Below, piece after piece: positions 23,472-34,292 of a stretch of DNA of 64,000 bases. Source of the stretch: Isoetes taiwanensis (Eukaryota > Streptophyta > Lycopodiopsida > Isoetales > Isoetaceae); contig JAJEKV010000305.1 of assembly GCA_021234155.1 (NCBI GenBank), positions 62,001 to 126,000 of the forward strand. Direction: 5' to 3'. Made by a program: the position numbers and the translations under genes. Position 1 is the first letter of the stretch; each line of letters starts with the position of its first letter. Below the pieces are notes generated by a model. The model worked only from the letters and a program-made list of their open reading frames with translations. It was not told the DNA's origin and made no database searches.

Positions 23472-23540
23472 GGATCACACGACGCGAAGACTACTATGTG
23501 CAACAAAAAAGCACAATGCTTGCTGCGCGTCGTGTGATCC
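23472..23540. repeat. hairpin family member 4
   Basis: GGATCACACGACGCG at 23472 and CGCGTCGTGTGATCC ending at 23540 are perfect complements over 15 bp, with a loop of about 39 nt. It directly abuts the TTAGGG run. Confidence 0.85.
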
Positions 23541-23599
23541 TCACGTATAACATTAAAAAAAAAAAAAAATACAAAGTGCGAAGCTAGGCTTCTAAGAAA

Positions 23600-25560
23600 G
23601 AAATGGACTAAGAGATTAAGCTTATAAAGCCATTACATTAAGAAATATTATACATATGAAAAAAACACAAAGGCACTTCACGGCCTTTTTTCTGGGGGGT
23701 CTTTCTTCTTGTTGTATTCAGCCATAAAATTTTGACCATAGTATTTTCGGGATCCCTTATCGCGTAAGACGAGGCGCATGTCCTTGGGCATGGCAGCCAT
23801 CCGCTTGGCATATATTGCCGTAAGTCATGAGTCCTCGAACAGACCGACACCAACTACTCCGAAGCCATTTGAAGAGCATTTAAGGCGCTTGCTTGAATTA
23901 CATGAACCGGTATGATGTATCGCACCACACTCTTGCCGAGAATCTCTCTCTCCGCGAGCACGGCAAATGGGGGCAGCCCAGATGACCATCTCGGTGCTCT
24001 TCGTACTTCTTAATCTCGCGAAATATCTTTAATGCTGGGGCTTAGTCTTCCGGCTTAGGCCACTACCCCTCACCCACCCAGCATTTTGGAGCTGTTGCTC
24101 CGGTAGACTCTTCGGTAGTCTCCTCCTGTTTTCCTCGGTGAACTCTTAGGTAGATCTCCTCACATTCACAGTCGCTTCCCCTTTGGGCGTTGGGCCTCCT
24201 CCTTTGATTTGAAGGAGTACATCCACGAGGAGGCGAGGAGGCGGTAAAAGAGCAGAAGAAGCGGCTGCCCAATAGTGTCCGTCATATCTTTGCTTGGGTC
24301 TCTCACATTCCATCCTCCATCTCCCGGTAGAGTGCACCTCCCTACTTACTCGGCTTCTCCCTTGATACGTCATGCGGATTTCTTTTAGGGTCTTCACGGT
24401 TAGGCATGGTGGGAGGAGGAGAATCTCTATCGAGACTTCAGATTCAGATGAAGGAGGCGGACTAATGTAATCACCGGCCTTACACCACTGGATGGATCCT
24501 TGCGGTTTGCTTAGTTCTTGCCATGGCTTCTCGATGGATGGCTTTTATACTTTAACACCGACAAAAATAGACAACCGGCAAGAGATAAATAGTAAAAAAA
24601 AAGCGAAGTTAAAGTAAAATATGATGGTAACGTTTTTAAATAATTGTACGGAACCCTAAAAAATATCGGACAAAATACGAACCCTAAAAAAACATCTGGA
24701 CAAAAACACAAATATTCAAAGCGCTAGGCGATAGACAATTTCTTGTTGATCGCGAACTCACTAAACTTTACATTTCCCTCTTGCTCAGTAACCAACCCTA
24801 ATGCCATCAATAAAATAATGGAAGTCGCCAAGAATCAATCTCCCTCGTCTCCATTAGCACTCTTAGCTCGATAATGGCCATTCGCTTCCATGGTGGTCGT
24901 TGTATAAATGACTTCCTCCCCTCTCCATACTCGAATATCCACCGCGACGGAGTGTACATTTATGGTCCTCAAACGGCTCCCAAAAAGTTGTGCAGCCTCT
25001 CTTTTTCGTTTCCTTCGTTCTAGTTGACAATTAACGTATAAATATTGTTTTGGAAGAAAGTATCTGAACTTAAAGGAGGACTTAACTATGCGGACCTCTG
25101 TTAGTTCGTGGAATCGAACATCCCAGGTCGGAACCAAAAATAAGCCATCCACAAAATCGGGGGGGAGAAAGCATTATATGTCTTCTGAGCTTTTGAACTT
25201 CCTGCGCCATCCGGAATATGTTAGCAAATACCTCAAAGCGGTGTGAAGATTTTGAAACTCATCTTCACGCCTCGCTGACATTCCGCTTGCACCTCGTCGA
25301 CCATGCATTTCTTCATTGCAATTACATTGTTCTCATTAGTCCAGTGGCTTACAAAGTTCATTTAAAGGGGGCAATTCAACCGCCTCAAGCTCGGTTTCAC
25401 GACCTTTACGTTATAATCATGTCCCGTAAAACCGGATGCCTATACCCCGCAAGGTCACGCAGATCCATACCTTTGAAAAGGACAATTCCGATGTCTATGT
25501 GATACACGACAAGTACACTACTAATACTTTCGGCCGGAATGACATCCACGACGTCTGATA
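23600..25560 (-). other. remnant region, no clear gene
   Basis: Short - strand frames occur at 23638-23853, 24063-24400 and 24835-25152. The last is lysine/arginine-rich with RRKRKREAAQLFGSR. None matches a family I know. The style matches the other decayed ORFs of the inner block. Confidence 0.3.
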
Positions 25561-25627
25561 AACATAAACCTGCACAATAAATTTGTTTGTAAACACGTGT
25601 CAACGAAAGAAATGAAAAGATAAGGAG

Positions 25628-25694
25628 ATCACACGACGCGAAACTATCTCTACGCAGTTAAGTAGCTGACAGCTAGCTTCGCGTCGTGTGATCC
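25628..25694. repeat. hairpin family member 5
   Basis: GATCACACGACGCGAA and TTCGCGTCGTGTGATC are perfect complements over 16 bp, with a loop of about 34 nt. Confidence 0.85.
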
Positions 25695-26560
25695 GATTAA
25701 GGTGGTTACCATTTGCGGGCAATTTTGGGAAGCTGTTTTTGGTGGAGATTAGCTCTTTGGCCATATCAGAAGGGGTATATCACTACAAGAGGATAGCCAT
25801 TTTTCATCACTTTAATATCACCTAAAATTTCAAAAAGTATTAAGTGATATAAATAATGATATTCAAGGTACAATGACACTACCAATGACAAGATTCTATC
25901 ATCTACACCATCATCAACATCGTCATAAATTTGGTCAACAATTATATCAGTACTAATTAATGACAATATATGTGTTACTAATAGTGTCATGAATAATATC
26001 ACATATTGCATCAACTTTACCATCATTTATTACTTCAATAGTATTAATGACAATATAAGTGTTATAGCTTATGCCAGTTACAGTATCACCCATAGCTTCA
26101 TTTATAATATCACATATTGACAATATTATATCAGTGCTAGCATATGACGCTATATGTGCCAATACTAGCATCATGGATAATATCACGGCTTATATCACTC
26201 TTATTATCAATACGTGTTGTAATTTTGATAATGATAATATAAATGTCAATGCTTAGGACAATTGTAATATCATTTGTAATATCATGATGCTTATGTTGTG
26301 GTTGTTTATGGGAGAAGTTGTTGTTTTTTTTTTTTTTTTTTGGTTTGTGAAAAAGCAACTAGCGGAAGCCAGGCTTGGGGAAGGGGTGGGGAGAAAAAGA
26401 ATGGTTGTGGGGAGGTGATGAGACTAATTCAAGATATAGTTCGGATACAGATGTTGTGGAATGCATAGAAAAGAAGAAGTGGTGAATTGGAACAATACGA
26501 TCTCATACATATGAGCTTGTGTTAACTCATAGAAAAGAAAGCTAGAAGGAAACTAGCAAG

Positions 26561-26592
26561 AAGGAAGGAAGGAAGGAAGGAAGGAAGGAAGG
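26561..26592 (+). repeat. (GGAA)n microsatellite
   Basis: Eight consecutive AAGG units inside the CACTA element. Confidence 0.9.
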
Positions 26593-26939
26593 TTCTTTTA
26601 TCGTCCGCGGAGGCCAATCGGCCTATGGAACCCAAATTACACGGGTGCAGCAAGCAAGGGATGTTCCCTTAAGAAATAATAAAGCTTGGGTTATTTTAAA
26701 ACCATTGGTCCATCTTGTTAGTAAACTCGAGTGGCGTCGTGTAGCTGAACCAAACAACATGTATTACAATGTAATAGTCTTTCTTTCTTTTTTCGCGTTG
26801 TAATTAGTTTTGATAATAAGTGTATGTAATTCGATGGAGCACTACAACAGTTTAGGCAATACAAACGTAAAGATGATAAACAATACATTTACCATTATGT
26901 GAAAGTATGGGACATTTAAAGTATGGGACAAAGTTTGAT

Positions 26940-27175
26940 GGTTTTAGTGTGGCATGGAAGTTAACAATGGTCTAAATATGGCCTTTAAATACTTTCAAAG
27001 CCCACTGATGCAACTGCCTTAGAGGATTTTTGTCCACAAAAGACCTTAAGAAATGGTTAACAGTGGTCAATATATGACCTTTGAATACTTTCAAGGTCCA
27101 ATTATGAAATGGCCTTAGAGCATGTTGGTCTAAAATAGACCTTAGAAAATGGTCAACAATGGGACATCACTGTCA
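26940..27175 (+). repeat. diverged tandem repeat of about 115 bp
   Basis: Two to three units share TTAACA(A/G)TGGTC, ATATG(G/A)CCTTT, ACTTTCAA and CCTTAGAG. A third partial unit begins near 27120. Confidence 0.65.
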
Positions 27176-28949
27176 TCACTAGACCCAATGCCATCTGACA
27201 GGGAGCATTACCTTAATTACCTCAGCCAGAATATAGGGAATATTACTCTAATTACCTCGGCCAGAACACTGATAGTACGTAATAGTTATCCACTTCCTTG
27301 TCAACCATGAAAGAGAATCATGTTCTTTCATAAAATATACCAAGAACATAAGTAGACTAGGTGATTCAGTTTAGGTAAAGTTGAGTAAAATAGATGGCAC
27401 GCTTATACAATCTAAAATCTGCATGACTGTATGTTAAGACTGTTGGAGGTCCTTATGGGCCATTTTAGTTTTATTTTCTTGAATAGCTTTCCAAACTCCA
27501 ACACCAAGCAGCCAACTTCAATTTATACCCCAACCATATATAAGAAAATAAGAAAATAACTAAAGGAAATTTCATATCACTGTGCTATCCCACCAGGAGA
27601 TAATACGAATGTGCTGCCTGTAGATACAGTTCATCTTCATCCAGTGATCATTGCCTCCATGCAATCTTTCTGGCAACAACTATCATTTTTTTATCTAGTC
27701 TTGTCTTAGGAGCAGGATCTACAATGGCAAAAAAGATGCCTACCATAGCACGTTCTAACTGCCCATTAAGCTGGCATGACATGCCATTCGTGTATTCAGT
27801 CTGCATTGTCTCATACCGTCGTAATAAAAGTGAGTTTTGTTTTATATCCTAACCATTCCCAAGCCTTTAATACCTATTTCCGAAAATTGTGTATGCCCTT
27901 TTTAGGGTTCTATGCTTTCGTACGGTTAAGGAAACGCAGATGAGGTTTTGACGGGCTGGACTGGATGTGTAGCAGCGTTCAGATGTCTGGATGACCTTTG
28001 GCAAGTGCCCAAGAGATCACAAACATGAGGTATGATATGCTGCCTTTGATTTCATGCTTCATTGTTTGTTGTTATGGGATACGCAGTTTGGCAGTGCCCA
28101 AATGTAGGCGCTAGATTTTGCAAGTTTTGTGCATTTTTATTTTCTTCATTGGATTCCAATAAGCAGAGGTTTCCTCAATGTAAATGTCCTTGTTGGGAGT
28201 TCACCGAATCTTTCTAGGTATAGGTATGAATGTGTTTGCACAGGAAACCAAGAAATTGCTATATCTGTAAATAGTGGTTCAGAATTTTTTGCAACCATCT
28301 ACTCTAATTCTGCAACAGAGAATCACTATAGTAGGCCTTTAGTTCATTTGCATTTGCTGATTCAGCTTCATCTCTTTTATGATATTGGTGGCCGTATCTT
28401 CTTGCAGCACAAAGATGATATGAAGGGCATTTCTAGCACCACCGTATATATAGTCAGACTTCTAATTGACATTCTTTTGCCGTCTGACCTTCCAAGGTAC
28501 CTTCATTAGCTAGCATACAAGCTGCAGCCAACTGGTATTATTTTAATATTCATGTTATTCTACTGCCTGTGTACAGCTTAGTGTTTTTCAGTTTTTAATC
28601 AAGACTAAAGAACTCATGAACCACATACAGATCCAGTGCATGATATCTGAAGCTCTTTGTTTATTAATTTTAGTTTCTAAAGAGTTGATGATATATCACG
28701 TAGGCTTTACTAGAGACACAAGTAGTTGGTCCAGATCCATTACTTGATGTTTTGGGCACTGCAGATTCTACAATTTTAAAATGTTTACACTCAAATATTT
28801 ATTATCAAGACGTATAAGATTATATGGCTCTATTCCCATTACATGTGCTGTGATAGCTTGTTGGCATTAGATTAGTTATTGTGCTTTTGCCGGCAGATTG
28901 ATGGGAAGTGGTATCATGACTGAGGAAGTTCTGGCAGGCTTTCCTGGAA

Positions 28950-29579
28950 GACTGAGGAAGTTCTTAGATCAGTGAAACACTCTCGGTATGTAATGGAATG
29001 GGAGCGACAGATTGTTTTGCATCTGCAATAGAGCTTCTCTAATGGCTTTCTACAATATCAATAGTTTTCTGTAATTGTGAGGTGCAAATAATGCAGGTCT
29101 AACTTAGGGACAATGTAATAGCATGCACATTCATTCTGATCTTTTGCCTTTGTTTTGTATCATTTGGTATTTATTTTATGCGAAGGGTTCTTGTTTTTAT
29201 ACATTTGTGCTTTGCTTCTTGTTTTTATGCAGAGGGACTGATCGCAGGGCTCAAATCTGCGGCAATAGCAGGGATTGCAACTGCTCTTCCAGTGGTATGT
29301 GTAGTAATTGATATTTTAAAGATAATGTGCAGTTATTAGCTAAGAGGTTCTTGTTGACAATTCTATCTTGCTATGTGGGTAGTTGGTCGCTGGAGAAAAG
29401 ATTGCATGGGTTAAGCATAATGTTAATCATACAGCATCAGCTCTCATTATTTGTTCTGGTGAACTCATCTCCCAATGACAGTACATTGCTATTAGAAGCT
29501 TAGTTTTTGCATGAACAATCTACTTTTAAGTTGTTTTATCTTTTGGGTTATGCTGCAGCTAGGATGACAGCACATTAGG
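28950..29579 (+). pseudogene. ENOD93-like gene fragment carried by the CACTA element
   Basis: Three small exons join in phase with good splice signals: 29233-29294 (after TTTTTATGCAG, donor GTATGT), 29383-29458 (donor GTGAAC) and 29559-29579 (after GCTGCAG). They encode GLIAGLKSAAIAGIATALPV, then LVAGEKIAWVKHNVNHTASA and LIICSARMTAH with a stop. The pattern GxxAGxKxAxIAxIATAxP … PWxxxNxNHTAxALIIS matches early nodulin 93-like proteins, small membrane proteins of plants. A preceding piece at about 28950-28977 could be an eroded first exon (FLDQ then a stop). The normal C-terminal AYFIxADK part is lost, so this is a captured fragment and not a working gene. Confidence 0.6.
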
Positions 29580-31329
29580 TCTTGAGTGACCATACCATTA
29601 TGGAGCATGCAAGATCAGGCTCATGTAATGCTATAAGAGCTCAACAAGAGGCTTAATCTATCCCACAGCCAATAGCTAAAGCTTTTAGTATGGAGTTCAG
29701 AGGTGCCTGCATATGACATATATATAAAGTTGGGAAAGGGCAACTGTTCTGGTGCCATTAGTTTGCCTCGCCCACTTTTTTAAATTTCTCTTTTGTATCT
29801 ATAACCTATGTGAGATAATACAAGTTGTTTTTATCATATGGACGCTATGAACTGGGCTATGGTCTGGTCTGGTCTGGTGTTTCATCTACTTTCAATCTTG
29901 CAACTCCAAACTATATGGAGCTTATGTAATGTTCTCTCTTATGTAATGGAATGGAATTGGATACATTGTCTCACATCTGGTATAAATATTATGAATATTT
30001 TGTGTTGTCATTATCTTTTCCTCTACTTGACTTCATCATTGACCTTCCTACGGCTATGCTTTGAGGATATGTTATATCATCTGAAATATTTCTTGGATGA
30101 ATGGTCCAGATGAGACAATTATGAAGATGAGGCAATTATGTGTGATTTATGATACTACGTTTAGGATAAAATAAAATTGGCCTTATAGGTGGTGGAAAAC
30201 GTGAAATTATATTTGATGGAATTACGGTCTAACTTGTAACAATACATGACATTATACTTGACGCTAATAATGACACAATCATAACCCTCCCCGTGGCATT
30301 ATATATGGTATTGTCAATGACGCTACATCTGATACTAATCATGTTAGAAAGGATGATACAAAGGATGATGCTCGTGTTGACATTATAAGTCATTTAATTA
30401 TAGCAAAACAAGTGATGCTATAGATGACACTATTATAGCGCTCGTGGTGACATTATGAATGATTTAATTATAGCAATACATGTGATTTTATAGCTGACAT
30501 TATTATAGCACCACATGGACAAATGCATGATATTATAATTGGAGCTATAGATGATGCTACAAATGATACTATTATGCCACTACAATGCTATAAAATATGA
30601 TACTGCAACTGTTGTTATTGGTGATGCTACAAGTGACGATATAGATGACGTGATTTCATCAACAGCTACCGTCACTTATTGTATCAAAATCTAAAAAATT
30701 TGAAAGTGCCATTTTAAGCAAATAAATGATGAAACTAGTGACTTAGATTGCTTATCCTCTTGTAGTGTATGCATGTCGTATTGTTATACTTTCCACTTTC
30801 CGGCCGCTAGAATTCAACTTGAACTCTTTTATCCTACCTATCCAATGTGTCCGCACGTCTGATCGCCTTTGTCGCTTAACTCTATGCTCGCCCCTCTTTG
30901 ATGGCAGCATACTCACCCACGAACCTATTGAGACAAAACCTCCCACTTCTTGACCTTGGGAGTTCTGTAAATGGGGCAAGAACACAGAAATTACAGGAGA
31001 CATGGATTGCAGATGAGGAGTGAAGGCGGAGAGGATGCACGTAGAGGCGCCGGAGTGACAGTACAGAAGTTTGGCGCCAAAATTTGACAAGGGAGTTGGT
31101 GACGCTGACAGTAGGCGGTCAAAGTCAGCATTATTTTGGGCGGCGAAGCGACTCCCGAAAAATACGGGCCATTAAAATGGTTGCAATAAAAGCGCAGGCA
31201 TCCCCTATGAAAATACGCCATGTGGATGCCAAGTAAACCTGCTCATCCTTCTACCTGACTTTCGTAAAAAAGGCGCAAACCTGATTGGTCCTGGCGAATC
31301 TGACGTGGAAATCTTTAACCCAAGATAAG

Positions 31330-31361
31330 GGCCATTTTCAGACCCCAAATCCGCCCTAATG
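31330..31361 (-). repeat. inner block right terminal inverted repeat
   Basis: Reverse complement of 9449-9480 with one mismatch. It ends CCCTAATG directly against the interrupted coding sequence. Confidence 0.75.
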
Positions 31362-32141
31362 AATGTGTTCTTCCCCTTTAGAATCTATTTTCAAAAGTGC
31401 TGACACCAAAAGCTCTCGCATAACTACTTCATCATTCTTTAGTTTTGCAATAGCATCAACTTCTTCTGGAAAATCACGTTCAAGGTCTGCTCTGGACTTT
31501 TGCTTGGACTGTATATTTTCATATATAGCTTTGCAAGCTATGTCTGCTCCAGCAACAGCACCTTCTTTCCTCAATAAAGACTCTTGTTTTGATAATAGCA
31601 ACTCCTCTGCATCTCTCTTCATCTCAACAACCTTACCCAAGTGATCTAAAATAGCGTTGCTATTCAAACAGTAGCTGCTGGTCTCTCCCTTAGAAATCTG
31701 GCGCTCAGATGTTCGATAAGCTTCTGCAGCAAAACTAGCCCAGTTCACTTTGAATTGCCCAGGGTTTGACAAAGCTCGTTGGGTATTACTCCAAGCAAAA
31801 GCTCGAGCAAAGGTTACCCTAACCTCATTGTTGGTAGGCTTGCTTTTCTGATAAATTCTTTCCAGCAGGTCATGCAGCACAGTGGCGAACCGGGGCCTAA
31901 CGAATTTTAAATTTATCTTTCCTTTCCGAAGTGGGCACTGCCAGACTTCAAGAAAATCACGGTCGGAAACATCCTTGGCCTTCAAATCCTTTGGCTTCTT
32001 CCCTTCATTACACAAACCTCTGTTTGTGTGAAATTCATACTCAGTTCTTGCGAAAAGCAGTTCCTGATAACATCAAACAGTAGATAAAGAAAAAAGCATG
32101 AGAAATAGAGGGATTTTTACCTCGCCGGACTTGAGCGCCAT
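31362..32141 (-). pseudogene. 5' half of the second gene of the outer element
   Basis: Exon 1 (32141-32121) encodes MALKSGE and ends at a GAG|GTAAAA donor. After an intron ending TTATCAG, exon 2 starts at 32063 in phase and reads ELLFARTEYEFHTNRGLCNE, SDRDFLEVWQCPLRKGKINL and RVTFARAFAWSNTQRALSNP. A long coiled coil follows (KSRADLERDFPEEVDAIAKL) up to LLVSALLKIDSKGEEHI. The frame is open until the inner block begins. The natural continuation RAEISVLKDEKASYEASM, also coiled coil, lies at the other end of the block (9448 downward). I know no named domain. The gene starts about 300 bp from the right terminus and runs inward, as transposon genes often do. Confidence 0.6.
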
Positions 32142-32411
32142 AGCTAGATGCTGGAATTACTAAGAGTAGCAGAATGAACCGAATTTCCCAACCCAATTAC
32201 ACTTTCAATCAAGCTTCAAAATCAAAATGATCACGATTCGAGAATCCCTAGCTGCACCTAATCAATTCTGCATGCGAAAACTTTTCGCGCGCAGGCCTGC
32301 ACACCCTGCAAAAATGATGAAGGGCGTCCTTCAAAAATGATGAAGGGCGTCCTTCACGTCACGAGAAAAAGCTGAAAATAGGTGCTGAGCCGGTGCTGGA
32401 GCGTCGCGAAA

Positions 32412-32438
32412 TTGAGTAGGTCAAAAAAAAAAGCACCC
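32412..32438 (-). repeat. outer element right terminal inverted repeat
   Basis: Exact reverse complement of 4597-4623, followed by CGTA. Confidence 0.85.
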
Positions 32439-32574
32439 CGTAGTACTTTTAATTTTGTAATACAAAAGCTTGGCCTGACATGAAAGATTGAATTAAACAT
32501 CTAGTTATATGCAACTGCTGAATCTATTGTTTATGTTATCGCTGCATTTAATTGAAAGAGATTTAAGCTCAAAC

Positions 32575-33190
32575 CTGAATAGGAATGTCTTCACTCATTT
32601 GTCGTGCTACATTAGCTTTGGCTTCCAAACGAAGTAGCTCTAGAATAATTTCTTTGTTTGTATTTGAATAAGCCACGTTTGAGGCTTGCCAAAACTGCCA
32701 AACCAGTCTATATCAGAATATTTTGATCTTGTAACATCATAGTCATGGCCACATGCACCATGCTTTAGGGTAAATGCTCAAGCTCCATGTTTCACGGCAT
32801 CTGCTAACCGCTTTTACCAATGCCATTTAAGGCAAAAATTCTGTTTCAATAATGCCATTCAAATAAAAAGGCAATAAAACCATGACAAATCGTAGCCGCA
32901 TGTGTATCTTTCTATAAAAAAAATTAAATGCACATAAATGCTTATAAAGGTACTTGTAAAAGTGTATATATGCTAGATCCAAGTTATTTTCCATCAAATA
33001 TCCTAGTTGTTGAATATCAGAAGCAAACAAGCATTACAAGCAAGATCCAGAACTTATTGCAAACAAGAAAATAAAATGTTCTTACTGTATATAGAAATAC
33101 CTCCATTATAGGTTCGCCAACAAGGGCAACTCTCGTGCCTACGGCATCCGCTGCCACAACCAGCAGATCCAATATCTTCCAATATTCACT
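32575..33190 (-). CDS. two exons of an unidentified host-like gene
   Basis: Exon 33190-33101 (90 nt) encodes SEYWKILDLLVVAADAVG…GEPIME. Exon 32694-32575 (120 nt) encodes FWQASNVAYSNTNKEIILEL…QMSEDIPIQ. Both are phase 0 and have AG acceptors and GT donors (GAG|GTATTT, CAG|GTTTGA). Composition is that of an ordinary helical, possibly HEAT-like, protein, and there are no stops. I cannot name the family. The next downstream exon is not seen: the outer transposon begins 137 bp further along in what would be the following intron, so the gene may be interrupted. Confidence 0.5.
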
Positions 33191-33612
33191 CTTAACCAGT
33201 TAGGAAATAATAGACCTGTTTTCGGCCATGGCATAAAACACCAACGAATTTTTCTGTTGCCAGTTTCGGCCTCTGCGATACAATCTTACATCAGAATAGA
33301 CCGCTTCAGTCCCATCCGCTTCCATTTTTGGATTGACAACAAGTATTTTGTAGCCAAACAGTCTGTAGCTCGCCGAAATCTTCAGATCCAGATTCTACAG
33401 CCACTAGCATGCAAATCCGGGATGAAACCGCATGCCAGCAAAACCGACAGATCTATTTTCGGCTGGCATAGAACTCCAGTTCGATTTGGACTGTGCATAG
33501 CAGATCCGACATGTTTACTAGGCCACTACCATTTCAGCGACCAGGCAAGTCATGCCCTAAATTGATTTCCAAGAAGCCCTAAATCGAGTTCTAGCTTCCC
33601 ATTAAGGATTTC

Positions 33613-34292
33613 GATGCATATTTTAGCACATTATAGCTTTTATTTTTAAAGGTCAATATGGTACCCAAAGTTTTTCTAAGGCAAATTATGTTTACCATGC
33701 CAATTATGTATAGTTATAGCTCAAGGTCATATATTCACCACTGAGCCTAGAGCATCTCGTTGCCTAGAGCCCAAGACCATTGACCACTTGATTCTCGTGG
33801 AACATTTGAACTTAGAGATTTTAAAAATTTTAAGCACATGTCAAGTGCATAGAACACAAGTGTTTCTTCGATGACAAGTATATCTCATGCTAGGTGAAGC
33901 ATTTTGCATTTCCGTCACATTGCCTTTAGACAATAGATCAATGTGGCCATTCATAAAAAACTCATGCAACATAAATTTGTACACAAGCATTATATCAAAT
34001 CTTATGCAAACCGTACCCAAGTAAATTTTTTAGTACTTCCACTCGATATTATTATGGCTAAGCTTAGAGAACGGCTATGGCTATGCGCTTGGCTCTGGAA
34101 TTGATGGATTAGCCCTTCTTCTTCTGATGCTTGGCTCTGGAGTTGGTGGATTAGCCCTTCTTCTTCTTCTTCTGATGACAAAGAAGATAGTACCAACAAG
34201 TGCAACTAGGACTAGAAGAACCCCAACACTGACGCCCACTATGATGTAGTTTGAACTTGAGGAGGATGACGATGACGATGACGATGGCGGTA
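33613..34292. repeat. duplicated segment, copy 2 (partner 2624-3351)
   Basis: Near-identical to copy 1, in direct orientation about 31 kb apart. It carries an extra piece of about 37 bp at 34050-34087, whose core of 32 bp recurs exactly at about 35915-35946. Confidence 0.9.

Larger units (their letters stand above)
25781..30767. mobile_element. CACTA transposon (4,987 bp), non-autonomous
   Basis: Both ends begin CACTACAAGAGGATA (25781; reverse complement at 30753-30767), the CACTA signature. A TAT triplet flanks each side (25778-25780, 30768-30770), which is the 3-bp target duplication expected for this superfamily. The subterminal parts (25781-26290 and 30120-30740) are AT-rich and full of short motifs such as GATATTATAA and TGACACTAT, as in CACTA elements generally. 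No transposase is seen. The interior carries an ENOD93-like fragment. Confidence 0.85.
9449..31361. mobile_element. inner 21.9 kb block with inverted termini
   Basis: The left end (9449-9480) reads CATTAGGG, then GGGATTTGGGGTCTGAAAAT and GGCC. The reverse complement of 31330-31361 matches all 32 positions but one. The block sits exactly between HI (end of the 5' gene half) and RAEIS (start of the 3' half). Joining the flanks leaves the reading frame open, with no target duplication apparent. It contains many nested elements, so it may be one transposon that later grew by insertions, or a composite. Confidence 0.65.
4597..32438. mobile_element. outer DNA transposon, interrupted by a 21.9 kb insertion
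   Basis: Ends are 27-bp terminal inverted repeats: GGGTGC, ten T, then GACCTACTCAA at 4597-4623, and its exact reverse complement at 32412-32438. A TCGCGAC motif follows both within 15 bp. Direct CGTA flanks (4593-4596 and 32439-32442) fit a 4-bp target duplication. Inside are a + strand transposase-like gene (5551-7518) and a - strand multi-exon gene whose halves sit at 31362-32141 and 8259-9448. Removing the inner block 9449-31361 leaves an element of about 5.93 kb. I do not recognise the superfamily from the termini. Confidence 0.75.

Noticed and set aside
30752-31221. Open frames at the right side of the inner block
   Set aside because: Overlap on both strands, no domain, low-complexity segments; no splice or homology support.
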